This document shows, one piece after another, positions 11,800 to 24,090 of a DNA stretch of 64,000 nt (position 1 is the first letter of the stretch; the number at the start of each line of letters is the position of its first letter). Source of the stretch: Musa acuminata AAA Group (Eukaryota; Streptophyta; Magnoliopsida; Zingiberales; Musaceae); assembly GCF_036884655.1 (NCBI RefSeq), contig NC_088327.1, forward strand, positions 15,488,501 through 15,552,500. Direction: 5' to 3'. Under the pieces are notes generated by a model, which saw only the letters and a program-made list of their open reading frames with translations, ran no database searches and had not been told where the DNA came from. The position numbers were made by a program, and so were the translations under genes.

Positions 11800-12779
11800 G
11801 AATAAACTTGTTTGAATGGATTTTCCGTAAAGTTTTTCATCCTCTCTCCATTCCTCGGTGAATTTGATCATTCTCTTTCGATTCTAAATGACATGTTAAA
11901 TTACCTTATCCTATCTTGAGTCAAACACCGCTCCCATCTGATCAAGATTAATGACATTGTGTGAATCTTGAAATTGATTTTGATGGCTTGATTATGACTT
12001 TCAAGTTGACGATTTGAATTTAAATGAATTTGTATTCGAATTATGATCTTGACTTATTGGAGTTACTACTTGAAATCTTTTTTTAATCACAATCTCTTCC
12101 TTGTACACCTACAATTTTTGTTATTTATAGAAAGAAGAGATTTAATAAAATAGATGAATGCTGAATTTTCCCTTAAGATGAACTCTGCGTAGATATTTTA
12201 GCATACTTAATTTTGAATGATGAATTTTTGTATGATCAATGTTGAATTCTTGATGTTACAATCATAAATTATGTGCTTCAAGTCTCATTCTCTTTTTGTT
12301 GATGACAAAGGGGGAGAAGTGATGACTAAGTGATAACTTATACCATTTCGATAGCATGACTTAATGAAAATGTCTTATGCGCATCGGTAACATGACTAAT
12401 ATGAATTACAAAAGCTTGTGTGATATGAATGTCTTATATGCCTTGCAAAATCTTTGAGAATATTGCAAGATTGATTGATCATATTGAAAGCATGCCTTAC
12501 ATTTATATCATGAAATTCATGTTGAAAATCTTTATCTCCTATCGTAGTAAAAATTGTCTCTTATCATTAGACTTGAAAATGATTTTCATCAAAGTTTCGT
12601 ATTTACTATTGCTTAATGAGAATAACTATAAGTTTAACGGTTAGAACTTATCGGTTTATGCTTGAATTCAATGGGATGGAATTCAAGTGTTTTTATCTTC
12701 TCATAATATGGCATATAGATAGGGGGAGTTATGTTTAACTCCGTCATCAATTGATTGTCATCATCAAAAAGGGGGAGAT
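11800..12779 (+). other. copia-1 3' internal non-coding region with polypurine tracts
   Basis: No substantial protein is seen between the end of pol and the 3' LTR, about 980 bp. It contains a purine-rich tract near 12309-12318 (aaagggggagaag) and the expected polypurine tract aaaaagggggagatt directly before the LTR (12766-12779). Duplicate tracts of this kind are known from some large copia lineages. Confidence 0.75.
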
Positions 12780-13971
12780 TGTTGAATCTCGGATTTTGAT
12801 GATAAAATCAATTGATAGGTTAATTGATCTAATCCATATTATTGAGTTAAGTGTACATGATTAACTACGATAACCAGAAAACATAAAGCAAGAATACCGG
12901 AGTCAAGTTCGATGGACATTTGAGAGTCCGAAGAATCATCGGAGATGCTGCCGGAACCAACCAAGAAGAAATCGGGAACCTGTCGGAATTTTCGAAAGTT
13001 CGCCGAAGAGATCGTCGGAGGTTCGCGGAGATCACCAAGAAGGCTCGGCTACTCATTGAAGTCATCACAAGATCGGGAGCTTGCTGGGAGTCCGTCGGAA
13101 GAAGTTCGTCGGAAAGCTCGCCGGAACAAGACTCGACGTTCGCGGTTGAAAACTTGCTTAAGATATTTTTAGTTATGTAGTTCACTTGTAATTAGGATTA
13201 GGATTAAGAGATAATCCTATATCCTGGTTAGGGGCCAATTGGGCCCAAAATTAGACTTGGTTTGGGCTAAATTTGAAGCCCAACTAGTGAACCGAAGGGT
13301 TTGGCGGTGGCACCCGAGAGCTGGGCGGTGGCACCGCCAGCCACTGTCAGTGTCAGAAACTGACAAGCGGTGGCACCGCCATTGACAGGCGGTGGCACCG
13401 CCAGCATCGAGAACCAAAGAGAATTCAAATTTTGGAGCCCAAATTTGAATCCTCTTGAGGCCTATAAATACCCCTCAAATCTCAACTGAGATTATAACTT
13501 TTTGAGAAGCAATTGATTGAGAGAAATGTCTTAGAAAAGTCTTAGTTAGTCTTGTTTTCAATTTGCTAGTGTTCACCTCCTTTCTTGCTGAAAATTTGTA
13601 AGAGAGTGAACCGCTTGTAAAAAGTTGTAAGAGGGGTATTTACCCTTCCCCTTCAAGAGATTTGCTAGTGGAAGGTGGGAGCCTCATCGAAGAGGGGCCT
13701 CGCAAGTGGATGTAGGTCATTTGACCAAACCACTTTAAAATCGGCGTAATCTCTGGTTTGCATTTCATTACTGCTATTTACATTACTGCAAACCTTTTTA
13801 CTTGCTTTATTTCCTCGTTACCTTTGCTGTACAACTTTGCGAATACGCTTTCAAGTTAAGCACTTCCGAGTTCGATTTTTATCGTACGAAATATTTGTCA
13901 AAACCGACGTTTTAATCCGCTGCACTAATTCACCCCCCCCCCCCCCTCTTAGTGCCGCTCCGATCCTAACA
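12780..13971 (+). repeat. 3' LTR of copia-1
   Basis: The right copy of the long terminal repeat starts TGTTGAATC immediately after the polypurine tract and ends ctaaca. Its hairpin array (about 13303-13403) has fewer and differently arranged units than the left copy, including one truncated unit. It also has a long C tract at about 13932-13946 that is shorter in the left LTR. Confidence 0.93.
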
Positions 13972-13976
13972 CTCCC

Positions 13977-16195
13977 ATGCTTCATATGGGAGATGTAATC
14001 CATGTGTCAGGCATAAATCCATAAAGCCATGATCATCTAACAAATAAATTATATCTATGCTCAATGTCCCATATAAGAGAGATTAATTCCCATGTCCATT
14101 CTTCAGGAATGTCAACCCACGGGAGATACTCTAATGGACTCATGCAATCAGTGACCCAATTCAAAATGGAAATAAAATACATGAATAATTTATAATAGAC
14201 TAAACAAATATACACCTAATCCAAGACTTCAATAGTAAGACAGGAAAGGTGTATAATATATAGTCCCAAACAAAAATAATCATATCAAATAATCATCAAA
14301 TTGTTAGGTTATATGATTATGATTGAATTCTGATTATGGTTATCAATATAGTTTTATTATGATATGATTCATTAACTCTTCTAATTATTTATACTAAACC
14401 TTTTGCTCTCATCAATAAATAAATAGAATCTCCTAAAAATTATACATAGATACACGAATAAGAGAGGACAGGAATATATAATACCATTTGGGAGATTACA
14501 TATCTTTTCTCTCATCTTAATCATATAAACTAGTGAATGAAAGATTGCATATCTTCTCTCATCTTGTCTATGTTCATAATTCATCGATCATATGGATCAG
14601 ATAAAAAAAAAATTGAGTCTAATTTTTCTTAATATTATTATAAATTTCGGATACAAAGATAACATGAACTCAACGAATATTTCAAAAAAGGTTTATGGAA
14701 GACTTTAATAACACATCAAATTAAATATCTATATTGAAGTCTAAAACTCATTAGTCATAATAAAAAAAGTTTTGAACCCATTTAATGGCATGAGTATTTC
14801 AAGGAAAAAATTAGATTAATGATACAATACGTTAGATCAAACAACGAAAAGTCAAAATCTTTGCCACCCAAAGTATCCAAACATGAAGTCCACCTATAAA
14901 TCTACCTTTATGGCTTGAATTAAATGAGTGAGGAAACTAAAACCTTGAGGATTTATTGCTCCCACAGCCACATTTTGGACAGTTGAGCCACCCACTCTGC
15001 ACAGGTGAGGAATCATTTATGAGCACTCACTTGATGACATTTTGCTTAGGGTGGCCACATGAAGAAGGCATGAACATGTGTCCTATCCAATGTCTCTTGT
15101 GGGTGAAGTAATTAAGTAGTCCATCAATGCACAGTGGCTGAGAATGAAGTGAGGGAAGGTATTTAAGATTCATGGACCACAAGAATAGAAGTCCACTTTA
15201 ATTTGCCTGACCACCTTTTGTTTGAGCAGCACAAGTGCTTGGCTGCCATTCATAAATTGGCATGCATTAATTGGAGAGGCCCTACTTGTAGCACATATGA
15301 TAATACCCAGCCATAATTAATGAGCAATGCTTATTAGTTCATTTTCCTGAGGTTGGCAGTGACACTGAATCACTAGTCCATGCTGACCACTTTAATTACA
15401 TTTGAATGAATTGTGTCCTCTTGGAGTGGAGTGTGGTTTTCCTTTATTTCTTTTTTTTTTTTTTTTTTATGAACACTCTACCTAGAAAGAATTAGCCCAA
15501 AATAAAAGAAAAACAAGAATTAGCAATGAAGATTTTAGATTTTATATTTAAAAACATCATGAACAAATTTGCTCTTTTTCTTCTCCATGCTAAAAATAAT
15601 AAATATGCAAAATATGTTTTTATTTAAGTTAAATTTTTTTTTTTTTGGGAAAAATCTCTTTCTATTACATTGAGGTTATAACCATGAAGCAATAATAATC
15701 AACTAAAAATATATAAATGCAAGTTTTTAAGGTTTATAGTAAATATATACATGGATCTTTTTTTCATAAATATATATATATATATATACATATATTTAAT
15801 TAAATTAAAATATTTAAAATTTTAATTGTGATTTATAACAAAATCTTGATAAGTCTCTTTTTATTTATCCTTGTGACATTAATATTAATTATTTTACATC
15901 CTCTAAATACAATATCTACACATATCCTTAGCATATATCTTTATGGTTTCAAATGATAACCAGCTCACATATTTAATTATTTATGAATAGAAATTTCATT
16001 TCATATATATTTTTAGTTAATTTTTATTAATAATGATAAAAGATTCAGTAGCCAAACCATTTATCCCATTGATGAGAAATTAAATAAGAAAATGAAGTCC
16101 ATCAATTGATAACAGTAATAATATACCAAACAACAGTCTCTATTTATTAGTCTCATCAAAGCTGGAGAATATTAATTAATTCTCAAAAGAAATGG
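13977..16195. other. Intergenic, AT-rich
   Basis: I see no gene in these 2.2 kb. There are T runs near 15450-15467 and 15632-15645 and a short TA repeat near 15769-15789. The end of the stretch should contain the promoter of the WW-domain gene that follows. Confidence 0.4.
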
Positions 16196-16204
16196 TATAT
16201 AAAT
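16196..16204 (+). promoter_or_regulatory. Probable TATA box of the CFL1-like gene
   Basis: The sequence tatataaat lies about 95 bases upstream of the ATG at 16298. A pyrimidine-rich CT leader (about 16240-16285) follows, as is common in plant 5' UTRs. Placement fits a start of transcription near 16230. Confidence 0.5.
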
Positions 16205-16297
16205 CACACAGGTGTCTGCGGATGGCTTTACCTGTTTCATCTTCCTCTCTTCTCCTCTGCGCCCGCTCGCTCTCTCTCTCTCTTCTCGGGGTCTTTG

Positions 16298-17274
16298 ATG
16301 GCGACGGAGGTGAGCTCCTTGGCACGGATGCTGACGGGCTACGGGGAGGAAGGCGAGGGGCAGCGAGAGCAGGAGCTCGTCACGCGGGACTTGCTCGGCG
16401 GCGCCGCGGAGGTGGATCTCGACCTCCAGGTCCCGGCCGGGTGGGAGAGGCACCTCGATCTCTCGGTACGCGCTTCTTGCTCCAGCCCTAATACACTTCG
16501 CTTCTTCCCGATCCGTCGTTTCTGCGGGTGTAGGCACCTCCGAAACAGGATCTGTTTTCATTTGGTATCGGGATAGGGACAGGATTGGCCGGGATTCAGA
16601 AACCAAGGAGAATCACGTTCCTTTTGACCCCAATTCTCAATGATCTTTGTTGCTCGATAAAGGAGCCATCTTTCATGGCGAAGGCCTTTTTCTCTGATGA
16701 GAAAGAAGCCAAATTTTGGTCATTTTTTCTGCTGAAACGAGTGGGTTTTTGGTCAATTCTCGCTCTAATTCGACCGGGTATAATTCGATTGCTATGGCTT
16801 CAGACGGGGAAGACGTACATCCAGAAGCGCGAGTCGGAACCCGCTCCCCGCCTTCTCCACGACCTTAACCTTCCGCCACCGTCGCCCTCTGTCGGCCAGA
16901 AACTGGAGTACCAGAGCGTCTGCACCCTGGAGAAGGTCAAGTCCGCCCTGGAGCGTGAGTCGCGCCTCCTCCCCCGGCCCGACGCTTCCCCTTCTCCGCC
17001 CCCCTCCTCCTCCTCCGCCTCCTCCTCCGCCTCCTTCCTGTCCAGGCGGTGGACGGTCGAGCAAGCCCAGGACGGCGTCGCGTCGACGGGCCCGGCGACG
17101 ATGATGGCGATGGCGGTGGCTGTGTGCCCCGCGTGCCTCCTCTACGTGCTCGTCTCGGAGGTGGACCCCCGGTGCCCGAGGTGTGCGGCGCACGTGCCGG
17201 TCAACGTTCGCCACAAGAAGCCATGGATTGACCTCAACTTCTCCCTTCACGCCGATAACTGTGATTTGTATTAG
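16298..17274 (+). CDS. CURLY FLAG LEAF 1-like protein (WW-type domain, EAR motif, C-terminal CxxC/CxxC motif)
   Basis: Two exons, 16298..16465 and 16804..17274, joined in phase 0, give 212 residues. The N-terminus reads MATEVSSLARML. A WW-like segment, VPAGWERHLDLS followed by TGKTYIQKR, spans residues about 45-65 and is split by the intron. Residues around 75 carry DLNLPPP, an EAR-type repression motif. After a Ser/Pro-rich linker the C-terminus has CPAC and CPRC pairs (from about residue 163) and a second DLN motif. Rice CFL1, which has this architecture, is known to interact with class IV HD-ZIP factors and affect cuticle formation; related GIR proteins share the C-terminal part. A similar transcriptional role here is inferred. 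Both exons are very GC-rich. The codon at 16295 just before the ATG is TTG, so the start is 16298. Confidence 0.8.
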
Positions 17275-18878
17275 AGAGAATTACTTACATATAGTGAAGA
17301 AAATTAACACCAAAAAAAAAAAAAGACCTATACATTCCCTTCCCTTTTCATTGTCAAAATTATTTTGGAGTTCATGATAAAAAGATTTTTTTTCCCTATA
17401 AAAAAATATTAAAACATATAATTTTTATTTATTAAAGTGAACTTATTAATGCATAAAAATATATTGAGGTGTCACTTTTATCTCTGCAAAAAATTATTTT
17501 TTATGAATTTTATTATTATATTTTCATCAATATCAGTAACTAAAAAATAATTTCATAAACGTTTAGAAAAATTGGAAGGTGAGTCCTTTGTGCCAATTAA
17601 TTCAATGCTTTGACCGTTGACTATTCAATTAGAAAGCTGCTTACTCCATCATAACTCTTCTTCGAGTCGAGCGAGTCCTTTGTGCCAATTAATGTTGTCG
17701 AAGAAGAGTTCAAAGCCCAAAAGGGATTTGTGATTCACGAGTTTGCCCATAAATTTAATTGGCCATACAACGAGCAATCAAAACGTATAAGAACAGAGCA
17801 TGACCAATTAAGGTTACAGTTGTCCATCAATTCCTTATTCTTATTACTTGTATATATATTCGATCAACTTTATTACTGATTTAATGTTCATTGACTAATC
17901 GTCTTCAACATCAACACGCAATGACGTAGAACTTGATGGCAATTATAATTTGAGTGCCGTAAACATGAAAAATGCATAAACATTAAGACTCGATCACAAA
18001 GCTATATCATCATCAAGTCAGTCCTTTAATTTAATATCTGTGTGTTGTATTTATGTAACCCATAAAGACAGCAACATGTACCTAAACCCATGGCGTATGA
18101 TGGCCAATTCAATGATGCCAAATGTCTTGACCCGGCACCATAATGACATGGATTCTTTTGTTGTGTTCATCGTGACAAGAACAAGAGTGTCAAACATGTG
18201 GCAGTGGCGCTGTATCCCCCTCGCAGATCGGATCTTGTTATTTCACTCAGTGATATATACCATTTCACTTGGAGACTAAATCATATGATATGTTTTTTCG
18301 TTTGTTAGTCTTCGACATGATTCATATGATTTTTGTACAAATTTTAATTCTCTCATTCTTGCTACAATAATAAAATAAAATATTCTTAAAAAAAGTACCA
18401 AATGAATTATATATTAAAATATAAATTATGATCATATATTATATGTATTATATATAAGTTATATATACAATAATATTAATAAGAAATTAATATTATAATT
18501 ATATATATATATATATAACATAAATATACTAATTTCATGATCATTGTAATTTATTGTCATATGTTATAGTAGATATTTATACAAAATATAATTATTTAGC
18601 TTTTCTCCTACTTGAAAAGGAAATGAAATAACCAGACCCCATATAACTTGCCCCTAAAAGCAATAATTTCTCTCTATATTATATACTTGTAATGAACTTG
18701 AGATACATGTGTATGGTAATGGAAGTAGGAGAGAGATCATAAGCAATAGCTTTGAATTAATAATCATAAAATCTATACTCAATAGATTTCATTCATATAG
18801 GTTTTGTATTCAAACTTGCTCGCTGCTTTCCCCAAGGTCTATTATGTCCAGGAGAAACCTAAAAGAAATAGTTATGAA
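17275..18878. other. Intergenic, AT-rich
   Basis: No gene is supported. A 21-bp direct repeat occurs at 17581-17601 and 17673-17693. A perfect 13-bp inverted repeat, aactcttcttcga and tcgaagaagagtt, lies at 17653-17665 and 17698-17710 around the second copy. The segment 18340-18560 is mostly A and T with TA runs. Confidence 0.4.
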
Positions 18879-18883
18879 GTCCT

Positions 18884-19531
18884 TGGGAAAAAACATGTTA
18901 AAATAAAATATTTTTTTTCCTTTTTATATATTAAAATGAGTTTCTCATCAAAATATCAATTTGATATCCAAATGAAAATATCAACCAACACAACATAAAC
19001 AATAGAACAAATAATTAATCACACAGTGAGACCAAATCTTTTTAACGTGAAAAACCCAATATGAAAAAAATCATAGGACCTTAGTCCACCTCAAACTTCC
19101 ACTATCAATAATAATGAGAACAGATTTATAATAGGTCTTCTCTAAATAACTAGAGGATCACAATAACATCAAGATCATAGATCTTAACTCATATCTTCAT
19201 CATATATGGTGGATCTCCTTATAAAAGAATTCTAGGTCTCACAAAGTGGATATAGCAGGAAAGTACCTTAGAGAGGGTAAACTGTAGATCAACACTGTTA
19301 GGATTGTAGAGTTTACTGTAAGGATTCTCGGCCAAAACTGACAACGTTTGGCCACCGATCTCTCCTCTTTTCTCTGCATGACGCCGCACACGTTCACTGT
19401 GCATGCACGCTGCACCCTTGCTATGTCCGCACGCTGCACATGTCACAACCCTATCTCTCTCTTTTTAATTTCTTTGATTTGGGCTCAAACGACCCAATTT
19501 GTCCGAGCCCACATATGGATTGGACCCAATA
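18884..19531 (-). repeat. 3' LTR of copia-2
   Basis: On the - strand this LTR starts TATTGGGTCC right after a polypurine tract and ends at 18884. The part from 19119 to 19531 aligns with the 5' LTR remnant at 23441-23900. The outer 235 bp (18884-19118) have no partner in the 5' copy because of the deletion there, so the outer boundary rests on the matching gtcct duplication and the terminal TG. Confidence 0.75.
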
Positions 19532-19544
19532 ATTCTCCCCCTCC
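19532..19544 (-). other. Polypurine tract of copia-2
   Basis: On the - strand the sequence reads ggagggggagaat, immediately before the 3' LTR. This is the expected plus-strand priming site. Confidence 0.75.
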
Positions 19545-21361
19545 AGTTCATATGGTGGGCTGTACTAAGCCCGCTCTTCGCCTACATGCTTCAAGTTTCT
19601 CCTTAGGCAAAAACTTTGTCAACATATCTGAACCATTATCATTGGTATGTACTTTTTCCAACTGTAATTATTTCATCTCAAGTACATCACGAATCCAGTG
19701 ATATCTCACATCAATATGCTTGGATCTAGAATGGTATGTTGAATTCTTGGAGAGGTGAATGACACTCTAACTGTCACAGTAAACAGTATATCCTTCCTGT
19801 TTCAAGCTCAATTCTTGTAGAAACTTTTTCATCCATAAAGCTTCCTTACAGGCTTCAGTAATTGTTATGTATTCTGCTTCTGTGGTTGATAGAGCAACAC
19901 ACTTCTATAACTTAGACTGCCAAGAGATTGCTCCTCCTACAAATGTCATCAAGAATCCTGAAGTGGACTTCTTGGAATCAGTATCACCTGTCATGTCTGC
20001 ATCTGTGTACCCTTCTAACACAGGTTCATCATTTCCAAAACATAAACATAACCTGGAAGTACCTCTTAGATATCTTAATATTCATTTCACTGCTGTCAAA
20101 TATTCCTTTCGAGGATTAGAGAGAAATCGGCTGACAATTCCAACTGCATGAGCTATATCTAGCCTAATACAAACCATAGCATACATCAAACTGCCAACTA
20201 CAGATGAGTAAGACACTTTGGACATTTCTTTTTTTTCTTTCTCACTTGTAGGATATTGTTTCGAACTAAGCTTGAAATGACCTACAAGTGGAGAACAAAC
20301 TGCTTTGGCTTTACTTATATTGAATCTTTCAAGAACATTTTCAATGTAAGTCTCTTAAGATAGCAAAATCTTCCTTTTCTTTCTATCACGAAGAATCTTC
20401 ACGCCAAGTATTTGTTTTACCAATCCCAAGTCTTTCATGGCAAAAGACTTACTTAGCTCTTTTTTAAGCTTTCCAATTTTTCTAACATCATAGCCAACAA
20501 TCAACATATCATCAACATATAGCAGTAAAATAATAAAATCATCATATGAAATTTTTTTCATAAACACACAATGATCAGATGTGGTTTTATCATACCCTTA
20601 GCTCATCATAAAGGAATCAAACTTCTTATACCACTGTCTATGTGCCGGTTTGAGTCCATATAATCTTTTCCTAAGCTTACACACCATGTTTTCTTTTCCT
20701 TTGACTTTGAAACCTTCTGGTTGCTCCATATAAATTTCTTCTTCTAAGTCATCATGAAGAAATACTGTTTTTACATCAAGTTGCTCAACTTCTAAATTCA
20801 AGCGAGCAGCTAAACCAAGAACAACTCAAATAGAGGATATTTTCATAACTAGAGAAAATATTTCTTCAAAGTTAATACATTTCTTCTGACTGAATCCTTT
20901 CACAACTAGTCGTACCTTGTATCTTTGTTATGAGCTATTATTTTCATTCTTCAATTTATAAACTCATTTATTCTTGAGAGCTTTCTTCTCTTTAGGCAAT
21001 TTTGTCAAGTCATAGGTGTGATTCTCAAGCAAGGATCTCATCTATTCTTGCATGGCTTTAACCCACTCATTCTTATTCTCATGTAGAATATCTTCTTGGT
21101 AAGTTTCTGGCTCTCCCCCGTCAGTAAGCATAACATACTCATGTGGAGGGTATTTGGTAGATGGTTGTCGCTCTTTAGTGGATTTCTCAATGAAATCTCT
21201 ACTATTAGTGGAGGTGCTTGTTTAGTTGGTTCAGCATCATCAACTGTAGGTGTACCATCACTGATATTCTCACCACAATCTTTTTGTTCATCTCCCCCAT
21301 GATCATCATGAACTATAGGTGAAGGAACTGGATCTAAACTCCAAGGAATATAAACAGAGGT
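19545..21361 (-). pseudogene. copia-2 pol, reverse transcriptase and RNase H remnants
   Basis: Reading the - strand, EQLDVKTVFLHDDLEEEIYMEQPEGF and the LYGLKPAHRQWYKKF block (20598-20801) are the RT core. The catalytic YVDDML lies within 20355-20567 in the next open block. RNase H is seen as KCVALSTTEAEYIT around 19855-19910, after an in-frame stop. Multiple stops separate these blocks, so the region is a dead polyprotein gene. Confidence 0.85.
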
Positions 21362-22740
21362 TTATGGCTTCTCAATATTATCACCATCATCAAACAATTG
21401 GTCTTCAAGAAATATAACATCTCTGCTTCTAATCATCTTCTTGTTCACTGGATCCCATAATCTGTACCTAAATTCTTTATGACCATATCCTAAGAAGATA
21501 CATGCTTTTGCTTTACTATCAAGCTTGGACCTCTCATCTTTGGGAATATGAACAAATGCTTTACACCCAAAGACTCTTAAGTGATTATAAGATATATCTT
21601 TTCCTCTCCATACTCTCTCTGGAATATCACCTTTCAGAGGAACTGATGGAGAAAGATTTATCAGATCAACTGTAGTTCTCATAGCCTCCCCTAAAATGAC
21701 TTTGGTAATTTGGCGTGAGAAAGCATACACCTAATCCTTTCTTCAATGGTTTTGTTTATCTTTTCTACTACACCATTCTGTTGAGGAGTTTTAAGAACTA
21801 TTTTCTCAAGCCTGATACCATGAAACATGTAATAATTCTCAAAAGGACCCCTGTACTCGCCACCATTATCTGATCGAATACACTTTATTTTTCTGCCAGT
21901 TTCTCTTTCAACACTGACATGAAACTCCTTGAAAACATCGAGTACCTGGTCTTTAAATTTCAAAGCAAAAGCCCACACTTTTCTAGAATGGTTATCAATA
22001 AAAGTAACAAAATAAAGAGCACCTCCAAGAGTTCTAGTTTGCATAGTACAAACATTAGTATGAACTAAATCAATAACATCTGATCTTCTAGATGATGGAT
22101 ATGAATGAAATGTAACTCTATGTGTTTTTCCAACTAAGCAAAGATCACAAGATTTAAGAGATGTAGCTTGCAACTCTGGTAAGAATTGTTTTCTAGCGAG
22201 AGTTTGAAGTCCCTTCTCGTCGATATGTCCAAGCCTCTTATGCCAAAGATCTATGCTTTCACCTTTTTGAATTGCATTAATCTCTCCTTTGTATAGCTTA
22301 GCTTCAATGACATAAAAAGAGTTATGTTTCTTTTCTTTTGTCACAATTAGAGAACCTTTAGTGAGTTTACATTTACTTTCACCAAAATAACGTGCAAAGC
22401 CCTCATCATCAAGTCTACCTGTATATATCAAGTTAAGACAAATATCTGGAACATGCCTTACATCTTTAAGTATCAATTTGCTCCCAATACTGGTCTCCAA
22501 GCAAATATCTCTAATACCCACAATCTTAGATGTACCACTGTTTCCTATTCTAACATTACCAAAATCACCAACAATGTAAAATCTAAAAAAATCACCATGG
22601 GAAGTAACATGAAATGAAGCACCAGAGTCAATTACCCAATTACTGTCTTGAGCTACAAGACTAACACAACCTTCATCACAGACAATAGTGATATTACCTT
22701 GAGCAGCAACTATATTGGTCTCATTCTCATTTTTCTTCAT
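21362..22740 (-). pseudogene. copia-2 pol, protease and integrase remnants
   Basis: The protease motif is NWVIDSGASFHVT. The integrase zinc domain (HKRLGHIDEKG, CDLCLVGK) is followed by the catalytic region. The first catalytic Asp, expected in the LVHTD motif, is Asn here (LVHTNVC). The second Asp (IRSDNGGEY) and the Glu (NGVVEKINKT) remain. A frameshift near 21700-21730 moves the reading frame before the KAFVHIPKDERSKLD block. Confidence 0.88.
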
Positions 22741-22746
22741 TTCATT

Positions 22747-23440
22747 TTGTTCTCGCTTTCAAAACCTATACTTTTTCTTCATGTGACCTAGCCTATTACA
22801 GTGAAAACATTTGATATCTCTTCTAGACTTGGATCTTCCTCTATAACCATGTGGATTTCTGCTATGACTTCTTCCACGTCTTTCTTGTTTTTCAGTAACA
22901 AATATCCTAGAAGAAGATTCACCTTGTTCTTTCCTTCTTGCATCTTCATTTAGCAAACTATCTTTAACTATATCTATAGTTAGAGTCCCCTCTGGTGTGG
23001 AATTACAAATTGTCACAACATATATTTCCCAACTTTCTGGTAAAGAGCTAAGAAGTAGTAATCCTTGCATCTTATCATCTATATTCATTTTCATAGCAAC
23101 CAACTTGTTTGCAAGACTTTGAAATAGGCTTATATGCTCAACAATGTTACCACCATCTTTATACTTCAAATTTACAAGCCTTCTGAGGAGAGAAATTTTA
23201 TTTCCTACCGTCTTTTTCGCAAAGAGGTTTTCTAACCTTTGCCAAACAACATCAGCTCTAGTTTCATCTGATATATGCTCATGCAAGTTTATATACATCC
23301 ATCTTCTAACATAGGCAATAGTTTTTCTATGTTGAACTTCTCATTCTTCATCGTCCATAGTAGAAGGTTTATTTTTAACAATGATAGGCTTATACAAATC
23401 TTTGCAATATAGTAAATCTTCCATCAGACGCCTCCAAGAT
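22747..23440 (-). pseudogene. copia-2 gag, N-terminally truncated
   Basis: The - strand frame begins at the deletion junction with SWRRLMEDLLYCKDLYKP, already inside the conserved capsid domain. It meets a TGA in place of the expected Trp after MDDEE (about 23338). It then continues with the LRRLVNLKYKDG and LLLSSLPESW blocks. The zinc knuckle reads CFHCNRLGHMKKKY, so the final Cys is replaced by Tyr. The start and RNA-binding motif are both lost. Confidence 0.85.
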
Positions 23441-23900
23441 AACAGATTTATAATAGGTCTTCTCAGAATAACTAGAGGATCATAATAACATCAAGATCAT
23501 AGATCTTGACTCAAGAATAACATATCTTCATCACATACGATATATCTTCTCATAAAAGAATTCTAAGTCTCATAATGGATATAGTAAAAAAAGTACCTTA
23601 GAGAGGGTAAACTATAGATCAACACCATTAGAATTGTAGAGTTTACTACAAGGATTTTTCACATAAAATTTGGGTCAAAACTAACAACGTTTGACTACCG
23701 ATCATCAAGCAAAAATCTAAAAAAAAAAAAAAAACCTTACTTTCTCTGCGCGTCCCCGCACACGTTCACTGTGCACTCACGCTGCTTGCTGTGTCCTCAC
23801 GCTGCACACGTCACAGCTCTATCTTTCTCTCTTTTTAATTTTTTTGATTTGGGCTCAAACGAATCAATTTGTCCAAGCCCACGTATGGCTGGACCCAACA
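23441..23900 (-). repeat. 5' LTR remnant of copia-2
   Basis: On the - strand it begins TGTTGGGTCC at 23900, matching the 3' LTR. Homology stops abruptly at 23441, where gag sequence begins. Relative to the 3' LTR there are many substitutions and small indels, including a run of 16 A residues near 23719. Confidence 0.85.
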
Positions 23901-23905
23901 GTCCT

Positions 23906-24033
23906 ATATCAGTGAAATAACATCCAACAATGGTTGCAGAAGAGTTATACTGTTTTGTGACCATGTTAAATACATTATATCGAATTTTTAATGACCATGG
24001 AGACTGGTTTATAGATTGATGCTTCGGTATTTA

Positions 24034-24090
<57 letters not shown>

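Larger units (their letters stand above)
6481..13971 (+). mobile_element. Complete but inactivated Ty1/copia LTR retrotransposon (copia-1)
   Basis: Two long direct repeats (6481-7699 and 12780-13971) bound an internal region with, in order, a primer binding site, gag, protease, integrase, reverse transcriptase, RNase H and a polypurine tract. The order IN before RT defines copia. The element is flanked by ctcca (6476-6480) and ctccc (13972-13976), a 5-bp target-site duplication with one change. A one-base frameshift in gag, two in-frame stops and a lost integrase catalytic Glu make it non-autonomous now. The LTRs differ by more than fifteen substitutions plus changes in a hairpin-repeat array, so the insertion is not recent. 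The long non-coding stretch with purine tracts after pol resembles the SIRE/Maximus group, but I assign that lineage only tentatively. Confidence 0.95.
18884..23900 (-). mobile_element. Degenerate Ty1/copia retrotransposon (copia-2) with a 5' deletion
   Basis: The - strand carries gag, protease, integrase, RT and RNase H in copia order between two related direct repeats. The ends are supported by gtcct at both 18879-18883 and 23901-23905, with the element ends reading TG and CA. On the - strand the 5' LTR (from 23900) runs only to 23441 and then joins directly to the middle of gag, so the LTR 3' part, primer binding site and gag start have been deleted. Many stops and frameshifts are present, including a stop replacing Trp early in gag, a lost zinc-knuckle Cys and an Asp-to-Asn change in integrase. 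The Pol resembles the TNT1-94 type. Confidence 0.9.

Noticed and set aside
6481..13971. Possible integrated plant pararetrovirus
   Set aside because: The copia order IN-RT, LTRs, polypurine tract and target-site duplication show an LTR retrotransposon; no movement or coat protein was seen anywhere in the window.
16172..16606. Long open frame on the - strand opposite the CFL1-like first exon
   Set aside because: It arises from GC-rich codons on the other strand; the + strand has the coherent WW-domain protein with splice sites.
16792..17250. - strand frame rich in Gly and Arg opposite CFL1-like exon 2
   Set aside because: Low-complexity mirror of the Ser/Pro-rich linker, with no recognisable domain.
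17682..17879. 65-residue + strand frame
   Set aside because: No family resemblance, overlaps the direct/inverted repeat patch, and has no sign of a promoter or splice context.
19867..20151. 94-residue + strand frame
   Set aside because: It is antisense to the copia-2 RNase H region, which is clearly coded on the - strand.
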